DNA of 64,000 bases from Bradyrhizobium sp. in8p8 (GTDB lineage Bacteria; Pseudomonadota; Alphaproteobacteria; Rhizobiales; Xanthobacteraceae), in contig NZ_AUGD01000012.1 of the NCBI RefSeq assembly GCF_000426845.1, forward strand, positions 1 to 64,000, given 5' to 3'. The notes beneath the pieces were generated by a model, which saw only the letters and a list, made by a program, of their open reading frames with translations, did not search any database and had not been told where the DNA came from. Numbering within the stretch: the stretch's first letter is position 1; each line of letters starts with the position of its first letter. Shown here piece after piece: positions 43,489 through 52,714 of this stretch. Both the position numbers and the translations under genes were made by a program.

Positions 43489-44484
43489 CTAAGCGATGGT
43501 TTTGAGGTAGAGGCTCGGATCGAAGTATTTGCTCGCCGGCGTGAAGTCCTTGATGCCCGCGTTGGCCATGAAGAAGTCTGTCGACTGCTGCAGCCAATTG
43601 GTCACGGTCCCGTCCGAGTACATGCGTTTCCAATCCTTGGACGTGAACATCTTCTGGGCTCTGAACGACTCGTTGATGTCCGCAAGGGGCGTCTGGCTGT
43701 AGTGGCCCTTTTGCAATTTCTCCATTGCTTCAGTGCTGTTCGCGACGATGTAGTCATTGGCATCGGCCCAGCCGCGGATCAACTTCGCCAAGGTCTCCTT
43801 GTTGGGCTCGTAATAGTCGTTCGCCGCCGCCCAACCGCCGATGATCGCGGCTTTTGGATAATAAGCAGAAGCGTCGGCGAGCTTGACCGCGCCCGGGACC
43901 TTGTCGCGAACCGTGACGTTGAACGGCACCCAGAGGGCGACGGCAGGTACCGCGCCGGAAATGAAGGCGGTTACGGCCGCCGGCATGGTCTGATTGACCA
44001 GCTCGATCTCCTTGGGATCGACCTTGTTGGCGCGAAGCGCGGTGTCCAGAAATACATGCGCAGTTGTGCCGGTCGCGGTCGCAATGCGCTTGCCCTTCAG
44101 ATCCTCGAACGACTTGATGCCCTGATCGCCGCGGACCCAGAGCTGAGCAGTTGCCACCTCGATGTCATTGATAAGAAACACCTTGCCCTGGCCACGCGCC
44201 GGGAAGTTCGAGAGGACCGCGCCGGTCGACAGCACGTCGAGGCTGCCACCGATCAGTGCCTGAAAGATTTCCAGGCCGGTGTTGAACTGCCGCAGCTCGA
44301 GATCGAGGCCCTGCTTTTCGAAGGAGCCGCGATCCATGCCGGTCCATATCTGGCCATCGACGGCGACAGTGTGAAGATAGCCGACGCGGACCTTTGTCTT
44401 TGCCTGCGCGATCGCAGGTGCCGAGGCCGCGAAGGTGCCGAGCGCAAGGCCCGCCGTTGTGCCCAGAAATTGACGACGATCCAT
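43489..44484 (-). CDS. TauA/SsuA-like ABC substrate-binding protein
   Basis: A 331-residue periplasmic binding protein. Twin-arginine-type signal MDRRQFLGTTAGLALGTFAA with cleavage near AIAQA. The NMT1/SsuA fold is shown by KVRVGYLHTVAVDGQIWTG, LDVLSTGAVLSNFPA and EDLKGKRIATATGTTAHVFL. These bind nitrate, sulfonates, taurine or related small anions, and the sequence alone does not distinguish. It is the last gene of the minus-strand transporter operon whose permease is frameshifted. Confidence 0.88.
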   Translation of the reverse strand: MDRRQFLGTTAGLALGTFAASAPAIAQAKTKVRVGYLHTVAVDGQIWTGMDRGSFEKQGLDLELRQFNTGLEIFQALIGGSLDVLSTGAVLSNFPARGQGKVFLINDIEVATAQLWVRGDQGIKSFEDLKGKRIATATGTTAHVFLDTALRANKVDPKEIELVNQTMPAAVTAFISGAVPAVALWVPFNVTVRDKVPGAVKLADASAYYPKAAIIGGWAAANDYYEPNKETLAKLIRGWADANDYIVANSTEAMEKLQKGHYSQTPLADINESFRAQKMFTSKDWKRMYSDGTVTNWLQQSTDFFMANAGIKDFTPASKYFDPSLYLKTIA

Positions 44485-44505
44485 GGTGTTTCCTCCGTCT
44501 GCTTG

Positions 44506-45315
44506 TTATTCCGAGAATGAGACCGGACGCATCTGCGCCTGCTGGGCGCGATATTCGTCCATCACGAGCTGTCTGATATGGCCTCGCAGCTCGGCGAATT
44601 CCGGCCGCTCCTGGATCGACTCGTCGCGCGGGTAAGCGAAGGGAACGTCGATGATCTCCTTGATCCGCGCCGGTCGCGCCGTCACCACCACGATGCGGGA
44701 GGCGAGGTAGATCGCCTCCTCTACGGAATGGGTGATCAGCATGACGGTCTTGCCTTCGGTCTCCAACACCTTCAGCAGCAGGTTCTGCATGTTGGAACGG
44801 GTCTGGGCGTCGAGCGCCCCGAACGGCTCGTCCATCAGGAGGAATTGCGGCTTCACAGCATAAGCCCGTGCGATCGCGAGGCGTTGCCGCATGCCGCCGG
44901 ACAGATGCTTCGGGTAGGAATTCGCGAAGTCGGACAGACCCATCAGGCCAAGATAATGATCGCAGATCGCGTCGCGCTCGGCGGTCGCGACATGGTTGGC
45001 GTTGAGGGTCAGCCCGAAGGCGATGTTCTGCTTCACCGTCAACCAGGGGAATACGCCATATTCCTGGAAGATGACGCCGCGTTCGGGGCCGGGACCGGCG
45101 ACAGGGCGCCCATCGAACAATACGTTGCCCGTCGTCGGCTTCTGGAAGCCGGCGAGCATGCTCATCATCGTCGTCTTGCCGCAGCCGGACGGCCCGATCA
45201 CTGCGATGAAGTCGCCGTCGTTGATGTCGTAGGTGACGTCCTCGACGACATTGAGGCGGCCTTTCGCCGTCTCGAAGGACAGTGAAACCCTGTCGAACTG
45301 TGCGCGCTTGGTCAT
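44506..45315 (-). CDS. TauB/SsuB-like ABC ATP-binding protein
   Basis: A 269-residue ATPase: Walker A GPSGCGKTTMMSMLAGF, Q-loop GVIFQEYGVFPWLTV, signature LSGGMRQRLAIARAYA, Walker B FLLMDEPFGALDAQTR, switch His in MLITHSVEEAIYLASR. This is the nitrate/sulfonate/taurine class. It overlaps the permease stop by four bases and precedes the binding-protein gene by 21 bp. Confidence 0.92.
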   Translation of the reverse strand: MTKRAQFDRVSLSFETAKGRLNVVEDVTYDINDGDFIAVIGPSGCGKTTMMSMLAGFQKPTTGNVLFDGRPVAGPGPERGVIFQEYGVFPWLTVKQNIAFGLTLNANHVATAERDAICDHYLGLMGLSDFANSYPKHLSGGMRQRLAIARAYAVKPQFLLMDEPFGALDAQTRSNMQNLLLKVLETEGKTVMLITHSVEEAIYLASRIVVVTARPARIKEIIDVPFAYPRDESIQERPEFAELRGHIRQLVMDEYRAQQAQMRPVSFSE

Positions 45316-46081
45316 GCGATGGCCCGATCCTGCCAGACCAGCAACCGGGCCGTTATCTTGCGCAGGATCAAATCCATGATCAGCGCGATCAGGCCGATGC
45401 AGATGATGCCGACATAGATCACGTCGAGCAGGAAATAGGTCGAGGCATTCTGGATCATGGCGCCGAGTCCGCGCTGCGCCGCGATCAGCTCGGATGCGAC
45501 CAGCGTCGCCCAGGCCACGCCCAATGCCACGCGCAGCGCCGTGAGGATGTGCGGGACGGTGAGGGGAATGATGACCTTGCGAAAGATCTCGGCCTGGTTT
45601 GCTCCGAGTGTCTGCGCCACACGGATATAGAGTGGCGTGATCTGCGACACGCCCTCATACATCACGATCACGCCGGAGAAGAACGAGGCATAGAACAGGA
45701 TGACGAGCTTTGCGAGCTCATCGACGCCGAAATAGACGATCACCAGCGGTATCAGTGCGATCGGCGGCAGCGCGCGAAAGAAGTTGATCATGGGGTCGGC
45801 GAAGGTGCGGGCGGGGCGATACCACCCCAGCAGGAATCCGACTGGCACGGCCACGAGGATGCCGAGCGCAACGCCGAGAAAGACGCGCGGGTCGAGACGA
45901 AGATGTCGATCAGCAGGCCTTCCCGGGTGAGAAGCTCGAAGAATTTGGCGGCGACCTGGTGTGGCGCCGGGATCAGCGATACGTTGACGAAGCCGCTCCA
46001 GCGCACGGCGTACCAGAGCAGGATCGCACCGATCCATGGGATCAATCCGAGACCGAGGCGTCTCAGGCCGGCTCCGTTCAT
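45312..46081 (-). pseudogene. TauC/SsuC-like ABC permease, frameshifted
   Basis: The natural start MNGAGLRRLGLGLIPWIGA (46081) leads through IPAPHQVAAKFFELLTREGL to DIFVST, then the frame goes wrong. The downstream part, RVFLGVALGILVAVPVGFLL through RVALGVAWATLVASELIAAQ (the permease EAA-like loop) to the stop at 45312, is in the next frame. One base is missing near 45883-45892 in a gacgcgcgggtc stretch. Otherwise both parts are well conserved with about six helices. It is either a recent inactivation of the transporter or a sequencing error. Confidence 0.85.
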
Positions 46082-46119
46082 TCGACGCGTCCACCCAGAT
46101 TGCGGTTGATGTTTTCAGA

Positions 46120-46143
46120 GGTCATATTATAAATAGGATGACC
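46120..46143. promoter_or_regulatory. 24-bp interrupted palindrome in the divergent promoter
   Basis: GGTCAT-AT-TAT-AA-ATA-GG-ATGACC: symmetric at nine of twelve base pairs. It lies between the transporter operon (start 46081, minus) and the enolase-superfamily gene (start 46187, plus), over an AT-rich stretch that could be a -10 region. It is a candidate operator for the GntR regulator encoded at 48938. Confidence 0.6.
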
Positions 46144-46186
46144 ATACAAGTGGCGCCTTAGTCCTCGGCGTCGCAGGCTTTCCCGC

Positions 46187-47314
46187 ATGACACCGCCGCC
46201 TTTCACCATTCGAAGCGTCCAGGCGTTTGGCTATCGCTACCCGCTGACGATGCCGGTCATCACGTCCTTCGGGCGGATGAACGATCGGCCTGCTGTCTTC
46301 GTTCGCGTCGAAGATGCCGATGGATATGTCGGCTGGGGCGAGGTCTGGTGCAATTTTCCCGCACCAGGTGCCGAACATCGTGTTCGGCTCGTCAACGAGG
46401 TGCTTGCGCCGGCTCTGGTTGGATTTCATGCGACCGAGCCGTCCGCTGCGTTCGAGCATTTGACGCAGGGAACTTCGGTGCTGGCGCTGCAATCAGGCGA
46501 AGCCGGCCCGTTTGCGCAGTCGATCGCCGGCATCGATCTCGCCGTCTGGGATCTCCACGCGCGTCGCCAGAACCTCGCGCTGTGGCGGCTGCTCGGCGGG
46601 GCGAAGCAGAAGATCAAGGTCTACGCCAGCGGCATCAATCCGATCGGTTCCGAGCGGACGGCCGAAGCGGCCTTGAGCCGCGGCTACCGCGCGTTGAAGC
46701 TGAAGATCGGCTTCGATCCGGCAGGTGACCGCGCCAACCTCGCTGCGCTGCGCCGCCTTGTGGGCGAAGGCCTGCTTGCTGCCGACGTCAACCAGGGCTG
46801 GATCATTGCGCAGGCGCTGGAACTTGCGCCGCACCTCGATCGCTTCGGTCTCGCATGGCTGGAGGAGCCGATCCGTGCGGATCGCCCCCGCGAGGAATGG
46901 AAGCAGTTGCACGAGATCGTCCGCTTTCCGCTCGCAGCCGGCGAGAACATCGCCAGCCGCGCCGGATTCGCTGAGGTGCTGCGCGAGCCGGTTCTTGGTG
47001 TTGTCCAGCCCGACATCGCCAAATGGGGCGGGCTGTCGGCGTGCGCGGGCATTGCACGCGACATCCTCGCATCGGGAAAGATGTTCTGCCCGCACTATCT
47101 CGGTGCCGGCATCGGCCTTCTGGCATCCGCGCATCTTCTTGCCGGTGTCGGCGGCGATGGGCTGCTCGAAGTCGACTGCAACGAAAACCCGCTGCGCGAC
47201 CGCTTCTGCGGTCCCGTGCTTGATGCCCGTGACGGCGTGATCGAGCTCGGCGACGAAGCGGGCCTCGGCATCACCCCCAATCTTGCCTCCATCGAAAAAT
47301 ACCGGACGGTCTGA
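46187..47314 (+). CDS. Mandelate racemase/muconate-lactonizing-type enolase-superfamily enzyme
   Basis: A 375-residue enzyme that abstracts a proton alpha to a carboxylate. The N-terminal capping domain spans about 1-120. The barrel has ALKLKIGFD (KxK acid/base Lys), metal ligands in DVNQGW, LEEPI and AGENIA, and a late His in CPHYLGAGIGL. This combination fits MR- or MLE-subgroup dehydratases, racemases or lactonizing enzymes; the substrate is unknown. It overlaps the GMC gene by one base, and its divergent partner is an ABC importer, so import and catabolism of one compound are likely coupled. Confidence 0.87.
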   Translation: MTPPPFTIRSVQAFGYRYPLTMPVITSFGRMNDRPAVFVRVEDADGYVGWGEVWCNFPAPGAEHRVRLVNEVLAPALVGFHATEPSAAFEHLTQGTSVLALQSGEAGPFAQSIAGIDLAVWDLHARRQNLALWRLLGGAKQKIKVYASGINPIGSERTAEAALSRGYRALKLKIGFDPAGDRANLAALRRLVGEGLLAADVNQGWIIAQALELAPHLDRFGLAWLEEPIRADRPREEWKQLHEIVRFPLAAGENIASRAGFAEVLREPVLGVVQPDIAKWGGLSACAGIARDILASGKMFCPHYLGAGIGLLASAHLLAGVGGDGLLEVDCNENPLRDRFCGPVLDARDGVIELGDEAGLGITPNLASIEKYRTV

Positions 47315-48909
47315 TGCCAGCAGGCGGCTACGACTACATCATCGTCGGCGCGGGCTCGGCCGGCTGCGTGGTTGCGAACCGGTTGTCGGCCGATCCGTCC
47401 TGCCGCGTGCTGTTGCTGGAAGCCGGCGGATCGGATCGCAATTTTTGGCTGAAGCTTCCGGTCGGCTACTACCGGACCATCTATAACGAGCGATACTCGC
47501 GCCTGTTCAGGACCGAGCCTTCGGAAGGGAGCGGCGGTCGAGCCATCGTCTGGCCGCGTGGTCGCGTGCTCGGCGGCTCCTCGTCGATCAACGGGCTGAT
47601 CTTCATCCGGGGCCAGCACGAGGACTTTGATGATTGGGAGCGCCTTGGCGCCGATGGCTGGAGCTATCGCGAACTCCTGCCCTATTTCCGACGCCACGAA
47701 CGCTACCGCGGCGGCGAGAGCCAGTTTCATGGTGGGCTCGGGGAGTTCGAGGTATCCGACCTGCGCAACGACAATCCGGCATCGAAGGCCTGGGTCGAGG
47801 CGGGTGTGCAGTTCGGCCTGCCGCGCAATCCCGACTTCAACGGCGCCACGACGCTGGGCGTCGGCACCTACCAGCTCGGCATCGGGCGGCACTGGCGGAC
47901 CAGTTCCGCCTCGGCATTTCTGCGTCCCATCGCCGGCCGGCCCAACCTCACCATCATCACCCACGCACAGGTCAGCAGGGTTGTCTTCAACGGTCGCGTC
48001 GCGACCGCCGTCGAATGGATCAGCAGGGGACAGGTCCACAGGGCGACGGCTGATCGTGAAATCATTCTATCCGGCGGCGCGCTGCAGTCTCCCCAGATCC
48101 TTCAGCTTTCCGGCGTCGGTCCGGCCGACCTGCTGCGCAAGCTCGGCATTCCCATCGTTGCCGATTCTCCGGAAGTCGGCGCCAATCTTCAGGACCATTA
48201 TCAGGCCCGACTGATCGTCCGCCTGAAGCAGCGAATTTCGCTCAACGACCAGGTCCGCAATCCCGTCGGCCTTGCGAAGATGGGCTTGCAGTGGATGGTG
48301 GCAGGCAGTGGTCCGTTGACGGTCGGCGCCGGGCAGGTGGGCGGCGCGGCCTGCACGGAATACGCCGTCGGCGGCCGGCCGGACGTGCAGTTCAACGTGA
48401 TGCCGCTCTCGGTCGACAAGCCTGGCGAGCCCTTGCACAGCTATTCCGGCTTCACCGCTTCGGTCTGGCAGTGCCATGGAAAATCGCGCGGACAGCTTGC
48501 GATCAGCTCGACCGATCCGTTTGAACAGCCGAGGATCGTACCGAACTATTTCGCCGAGGAGATCGACCGCAAGACTATCGTCGCGGGCCTGAAGATTCTT
48601 CGCGAGATCTATCAGCAGAAAGCGTTTCGTACGCTCTGGGACGTCGAGATGGTGCCGGGCGAGGCCGCAAAGGATGATGCCGGGCTGTGGGAATTTGCGC
48701 GCAACACTGGTGGTACCGTGTTCCACTGTGTCGGGACTTGTCGCATGGGCCGGGATGCGGGGGCCGTGCTCGATCCGCAGCTGCGCGTGCGCGGCGTCGA
48801 GCGGCTGCGTGTGATCGATGCCTCGGTGATGCCGCGGATCACCTCAGCCAACACCAATGCGACCAGCCTGATGATCGGCGAACGTGGCGCCGCGCTGGTC
48901 ACGGCGTGA
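47314..48909 (+). CDS. GMC-family FAD oxidoreductase
   Basis: A 531-residue flavoenzyme of the choline/alcohol dehydrogenase GMC group. The FAD-binding start YDYIIVGAGSAGCVVANRL, GMC signature 1 WPRGRVLGGSSSINGLIF, signature 2 SGGALQSPQILQLSGVGP and the C-terminal FHCVGTCRMG with NTNATSLMIGE (His/Asn catalytic region) are all present. It oxidises an alcohol or polyol; substrate unknown. It follows the enolase-superfamily gene without a gap and precedes the GntR gene by 28 bp. Confidence 0.92.
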   Translation: MPAGGYDYIIVGAGSAGCVVANRLSADPSCRVLLLEAGGSDRNFWLKLPVGYYRTIYNERYSRLFRTEPSEGSGGRAIVWPRGRVLGGSSSINGLIFIRGQHEDFDDWERLGADGWSYRELLPYFRRHERYRGGESQFHGGLGEFEVSDLRNDNPASKAWVEAGVQFGLPRNPDFNGATTLGVGTYQLGIGRHWRTSSASAFLRPIAGRPNLTIITHAQVSRVVFNGRVATAVEWISRGQVHRATADREIILSGGALQSPQILQLSGVGPADLLRKLGIPIVADSPEVGANLQDHYQARLIVRLKQRISLNDQVRNPVGLAKMGLQWMVAGSGPLTVGAGQVGGAACTEYAVGGRPDVQFNVMPLSVDKPGEPLHSYSGFTASVWQCHGKSRGQLAISSTDPFEQPRIVPNYFAEEIDRKTIVAGLKILREIYQQKAFRTLWDVEMVPGEAAKDDAGLWEFARNTGGTVFHCVGTCRMGRDAGAVLDPQLRVRGVERLRVIDASVMPRITSANTNATSLMIGERGAALVTA

Positions 48910-48937
48910 CCGCGCGGCCTGAGTTCGGGAGGACGAG

Positions 48938-49660
48938 ATGGAATTAAGTTCCGACAGTCACATCCCCAAATACGCGCAGATTGCCGACATCTTCCGGCAG
49001 CGCATCGCGCGCGGCGTCTGGACTCAGGGATTTCGCCTGCCGGCCAACGAGGAGCTGGCAGCCGAGTTCGGTGTGTCACGCGTCACGATCAGGCAGGCGG
49101 TGGAGCTGCTCGCCCGCGACGGCGTGATCGAGGCGCAGCAGGGCCGAGGCACCTTCGTCACGGGGACCGTGCGGCAGGATCGCTGGCTCAAGGTCGAGAC
49201 CACGTTGTCCGATCTCGCCGACATGTATCGCGACACCTCGCCCGAGATCATCAATATCTCGGAAAGCCGCAGCGATGCGCCGCTGCTTCCCGGGGATGGC
49301 AAGCCGGCCGAAAAGTACGTTTTCATGCGTCGGCTGCATTCGCGGGAGAAGCAGCCCTACTGCGTCATTTCCATCTATCTCGACGAGAGGATCTTTCGCA
49401 GGTCGCCGAAGCGTTTTCGCAACGAGACCGTGATTCCGATCCTGAACGATCTCAGGGATCCCACCATCGCCAGCGCGCGCCAGACCCTGACGATCGGTAC
49501 CGCGGATATCGAGGCGGCGCGGCTGCTGCACGTGCCCCTGAACTCGCCAGTGGCCGAAGTCCGCCGCATCTTCACCACGCAGGACCGCACCGTGATCTAT
49601 CTCGGCGAAGTCACCTATCGCGGCGACTTCGTGCGGATCGACATGGATCTGCGGCCCTAG
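48938..49660 (+). CDS. GntR-family (HutC/UTRA) transcriptional regulator
   Basis: A 240-residue repressor. N-terminal winged helix: PKYAQIADIFRQRIARGVW, LPANEELAAEFGVSRVTIRQ, then GRGTFVTG. The C-terminal UTRA ligand domain (about 85-240) has KPAEKYVFMRRLHSREKQPY, TIGTADIEAARLLHVPLNSP and YLGEVTYRGDFVRIDMDL. A GGGAGG ribosome site precedes ATG 48938. It probably controls this oxidoreductase operon and the divergent transporter through the 46120 palindrome. Confidence 0.9.
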   Translation: MELSSDSHIPKYAQIADIFRQRIARGVWTQGFRLPANEELAAEFGVSRVTIRQAVELLARDGVIEAQQGRGTFVTGTVRQDRWLKVETTLSDLADMYRDTSPEIINISESRSDAPLLPGDGKPAEKYVFMRRLHSREKQPYCVISIYLDERIFRRSPKRFRNETVIPILNDLRDPTIASARQTLTIGTADIEAARLLHVPLNSPVAEVRRIFTTQDRTVIYLGEVTYRGDFVRIDMDLRP

Positions 49661-49665
49661 CGCCC

Positions 49666-51456
49666 TCAACGCGAAAACAGCTCCTGGTTCCGGCGCTCGA
49701 GCTCTTCGCCGTAAGTGCGCAGAACGTGAGCTTCGCTCAGGGTGCCGATCGTGGCGCGGTGGTCGGGGCGGTCGACGACCGCGAGCACGTCGGCTTCGCT
49801 GCGTTCGAAGGCCTTCAGGATCTCGCGAACCGGCGTGGTCGGAAGCAGGTATTCATCCTGTTGTTGCGCCAGCGACCCGAGGAGTTCGTCGTCCTGGTTG
49901 GACACGGAATGCAGCGCGGCGGCAGGCACGATACCCGCATAGATGCCGTTAGGATCGCGCAATACGATCTGGCGGACCAGCGCCGGCGAGAATTGCCTCT
50001 GCGCCTCGCCGATCGGCATCGTCGTCAGCGCATTCTCAAAGTCGGTGCGCATCAGGGATGCTGCGCTCATCTGACGGACCCAGCCGATGTCCTGCGGGCC
50101 GCGGATCGCCTCGCCGCGCAGATGAAAGCGCCAGGTCGCGAAGCTATAGCCGAACAGCTCACGGACGATCAGCGCGCAAACCGAGGAGGCGACCACCGCG
50201 CCAACGGTGACGGAGAAATCGCCGGTGATCTCGAGCGCGAGACAGACCATGCTGAAGGGTGCTCCGAGCACGCCGGTTCCGAGCGCGGCGAGCGCTGCGA
50301 TCGCGGCGGTGCCGGGCTGAAGCGCGATCGTGGGAAGGAGGCCTGTCAGCACGACACTGTAGAGCTGCCCGATCAGCGCGCCGAGCAGGAGGGAGGCGAA
50401 AAACAGGCCGCCGCGAAAGCCCGAGCCGAGCGAGATGGCGGAGGCCAGGATCTTGAACACGATGGTGGTTGTGAGCAGGAGCCAAGTCGGATTGCTGACC
50501 AGCAGAATCTGCATCGCACCGTGGCCGGCGCCGAGCACGGTCGGCGTCAGCAAGGCGAGGCAGCCGAGGAGGAAGCCGCCGAGAATCGGCCGCAGCAGGC
50601 CCTTGAGCACCGTGATGCGCTGAAAGCAGCGCTCGGAGAATGCGACGGCGAGCATGACGAGGATGCTTACGAAGGCGCAGATGATGCCGATCAGCACCGT
50701 CTGGCCGATCATTTCGACGGAAACCGGTGAGGGGAATCCAGGCACCATCAGGAAGGACTGGTGCGCCAGTTGCCGTGCGACGAGCCATGCGGTGACGGCG
50801 CTGGCGATAACCGGTACAAGAGCGGCAGACGTGTAAGCACCGAGCACGACTTCGAAGGCGTAGAAGGCGCCCGCCAGCGGTGCAGAAAATGCGGCGCTGA
50901 TGGCTCCCGCGGCGCCGCAGGCCACCAGGAGCCGCATGTCATTGCGCCGGGCGGCCAGGCGCTGGCCGACGTGAGAGCCGAACATCGAGCAGATCTGGGT
51001 GTAGCCGGCTTCCAGTCCAACCGATCCGCCGAACCCGTTGGACAGCAGTGTCTGGATCGAGATCAGCAAGCTGCCGCGAAAGGACACCCGGCCGCCATAG
51101 AGCGCGTTGGCCTCGATGGCGTCGGCGAGCTGCTGTCCCTTGACGCGCCGGGCGAAGTAAAGTCCGATCAGCGCAAGCACGAGGCCACCGAGCACCGGAA
51201 CAAGCAGCGTGCGCTGCCACGAGATCACGCCGGTTGCGCTGAGGTGGGCGTCGAACGGAATGTCGAACAGCAGTGCGTGGGAGACCTGGCTGAGGTTCGA
51301 GATCGCTGCCACGAGCACGCCGCTGAGCAGTCCGACGACGATGGCGACCAGCACAAGGCCGGTCTCGCGATTGCGCACGAAATTGCGCAGGAACAGTGGC
51401 AGTAGCCGGATGCCGGGGGCAGCGGGCGGCCTCGCAGGATGTGGTGCCGGCTCCAT
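49666..51456 (-). CDS. ClC-family chloride channel/transporter with C-terminal CBS-type domain
   Basis: A 596-residue protein. Residues about 20-440 are the ClC core: SNGFGGSVGLEAGYTQICSM (the GxEGP-like gate region with its Glu), SAAFSAPLAGAFYAFEVVLG, LGSGFRGGLFFASLLLGALI and GTGVLGAPFSMVCLALEITG. The cytoplasmic C-terminus (about 470-590) has paired CBS-like elements: SAASLMRTDFENALTTMPIG and YLLPTTPVREILKAFERSEA. ATG 51456 is used; the longer frame upstream overlaps the FGE remnant. It ends 6 bp from the GntR stop. Confidence 0.88.
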   Translation of the reverse strand: MEPAPHPARPPAAPGIRLLPLFLRNFVRNRETGLVLVAIVVGLLSGVLVAAISNLSQVSHALLFDIPFDAHLSATGVISWQRTLLVPVLGGLVLALIGLYFARRVKGQQLADAIEANALYGGRVSFRGSLLISIQTLLSNGFGGSVGLEAGYTQICSMFGSHVGQRLAARRNDMRLLVACGAAGAISAAFSAPLAGAFYAFEVVLGAYTSAALVPVIASAVTAWLVARQLAHQSFLMVPGFPSPVSVEMIGQTVLIGIICAFVSILVMLAVAFSERCFQRITVLKGLLRPILGGFLLGCLALLTPTVLGAGHGAMQILLVSNPTWLLLTTTIVFKILASAISLGSGFRGGLFFASLLLGALIGQLYSVVLTGLLPTIALQPGTAAIAALAALGTGVLGAPFSMVCLALEITGDFSVTVGAVVASSVCALIVRELFGYSFATWRFHLRGEAIRGPQDIGWVRQMSAASLMRTDFENALTTMPIGEAQRQFSPALVRQIVLRDPNGIYAGIVPAAALHSVSNQDDELLGSLAQQQDEYLLPTTPVREILKAFERSEADVLAVVDRPDHRATIGTLSEAHVLRTYGEELERRNQELFSR

Positions 51457-51457
51457 T

Positions 51458-51766
51458 CTATGAGGGATCCCGCAGCGGCTCGATGCGCACGACGCGGAAG
51501 CCGATATTGCTCGAGGAGGAATCGGGCGTATTGGAGCTTCGCGCCGTGACGCGATAGCGGTTGCAGCAGGATTCGTGGCAGAGGAAGGATCCGCCACGCA
51601 TCGATCGGTTGGGAGCTGGCGCGCGGTTCAAGGGGTCTCGCGATGGTGTGAGGCGGTGATAGCTTGGCGAAGAATGCTCCTCGCACCATTCCCAGACATT
51701 TCCGGCGACATTGTGCAGGCCACATCCGTTGGGCGAAAAGTGTGAACGGGTGCCGTGCCGAAGCAA
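51458..51766 (-). pseudogene. C-terminal remnant of a formylglycine-generating-enzyme (SUMF1-type) gene
   Basis: Only about 100 residues remain of a family usually near 300. Recognisable: FSPNGCGLHNVAGNVWEWCE, then RSMRGGSFLCHESCCNRYRV and TARSSNTPDSSSSNIGFRVV. These are the last third of the FGE-sulfatase domain, including the catalytic Cys region (LCHESCC). The expected N-terminal two thirds are absent from the sequence upstream (51767-51969, no gene seen), so this is a truncated copy and not a working maturase. Confidence 0.8.
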
Positions 51767-51969
51767 CCATCATCTACGGGAAGCATTAAGAACATTTGCC
51801 TGAACGCTATAGCAAGTGAACCGCGGCAAAGTCGCCGTGCGTCGTTGCTCTTGGAAAGACATCGCGCAGCCTTGGAAGTCCGGATGCGCTTTTCGATAGA
51901 GATGGTGTGAAGGTGACGATGTGCCGCTTGCGTCTCAGTCACCGTATGGCCGCCGGCGCTTCCGTGACG

Positions 51970-52704
51970 TCAACCGGCGAGAAAGCCGCCATCGACAGCA
52001 ATGACAGTGCCGGTCGCATATTGCGACGCCGGCATGCAGAGAAACGCAACCGCGCCGGCAATATCCTCGGGCTTCCCCCAGCGCTTGAACGCGGTACGGT
52101 CCGCGATCCGCTGGTAATGCGCAAGGTCAGCGCGGCCCGCGGCGTTGATGGCGGTTTCGATGTAGCCGGGCGCAACCGCATTGACGCGAATGCTGTCCTC
52201 GGCCCATTTCAAGGCCAGGGCCTTGGTCAGCATCACGACGCCGCCCTTGCTGGCGCAATAGGCGGGGATGCGTGGCAGCGCAAGCGTCGCGTTCATCGAC
52301 GCGATGTTGACGATCGAGCCCCTGGCTTCCGCGAGCAGCGGGTGGAACGCCATGCAGGTCCGGAACGTGCCGGTGAGGTTGACGTCGAGCACCTTCATGA
52401 AGGTTTCGATCTCGAATTCCTTGTCACGCGCCAGGATGCCGGCGCAATTGACCAATGCGTCGACGCGCGTGTGCTTCCCGGCGAAGGACGTGACGGCCGC
52501 GTCATTGGTGACGTCCAGCGTCGCCAGGGTGAGGCCGGCGCGCGGCTTCAGCAGCGTGCGGGCGAGATCGGCCTCGTTGGCGCCTGTTGCCGTCACAGTC
52601 GCCCCGAGATCGCAAAACTGATTGCTGATCGCGGCGCCAATGTCGCCGGCGCCGCCAATCACGACGGCATGGAAGCCGGGGGCGAGAGAAAAATTCGAAG
52701 TCAT
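51970..52704 (-). CDS. SDR-family oxidoreductase
   Basis: A 244-residue short-chain dehydrogenase: nucleotide motif VVIGGAGDIGAAI, LVNCAGIL (NNAG-like), active site Ser in VNIASMNATL and the YxxxK pair in YCASKGG, then NAVAPGYIETAI and ATGTVIAVDGGFLAG. ATG 52704 gives the normal start. It follows the LacI gene by 10 bp and may oxidise or reduce a sugar intermediate in the divergent pathway. Confidence 0.92.
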   Translation of the reverse strand: MTSNFSLAPGFHAVVIGGAGDIGAAISNQFCDLGATVTATGANEADLARTLLKPRAGLTLATLDVTNDAAVTSFAGKHTRVDALVNCAGILARDKEFEIETFMKVLDVNLTGTFRTCMAFHPLLAEARGSIVNIASMNATLALPRIPAYCASKGGVVMLTKALALKWAEDSIRVNAVAPGYIETAINAAGRADLAHYQRIADRTAFKRWGKPEDIAGAVAFLCMPASQYATGTVIAVDGGFLAG

Positions 52705-52714
52705 CGGCAAGGTC

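Noticed and set aside
43097..43633. 178-residue minus-strand frame
   Set aside because: Its first part overlaps the binding-protein gene in another frame and the rest has no family similarity.
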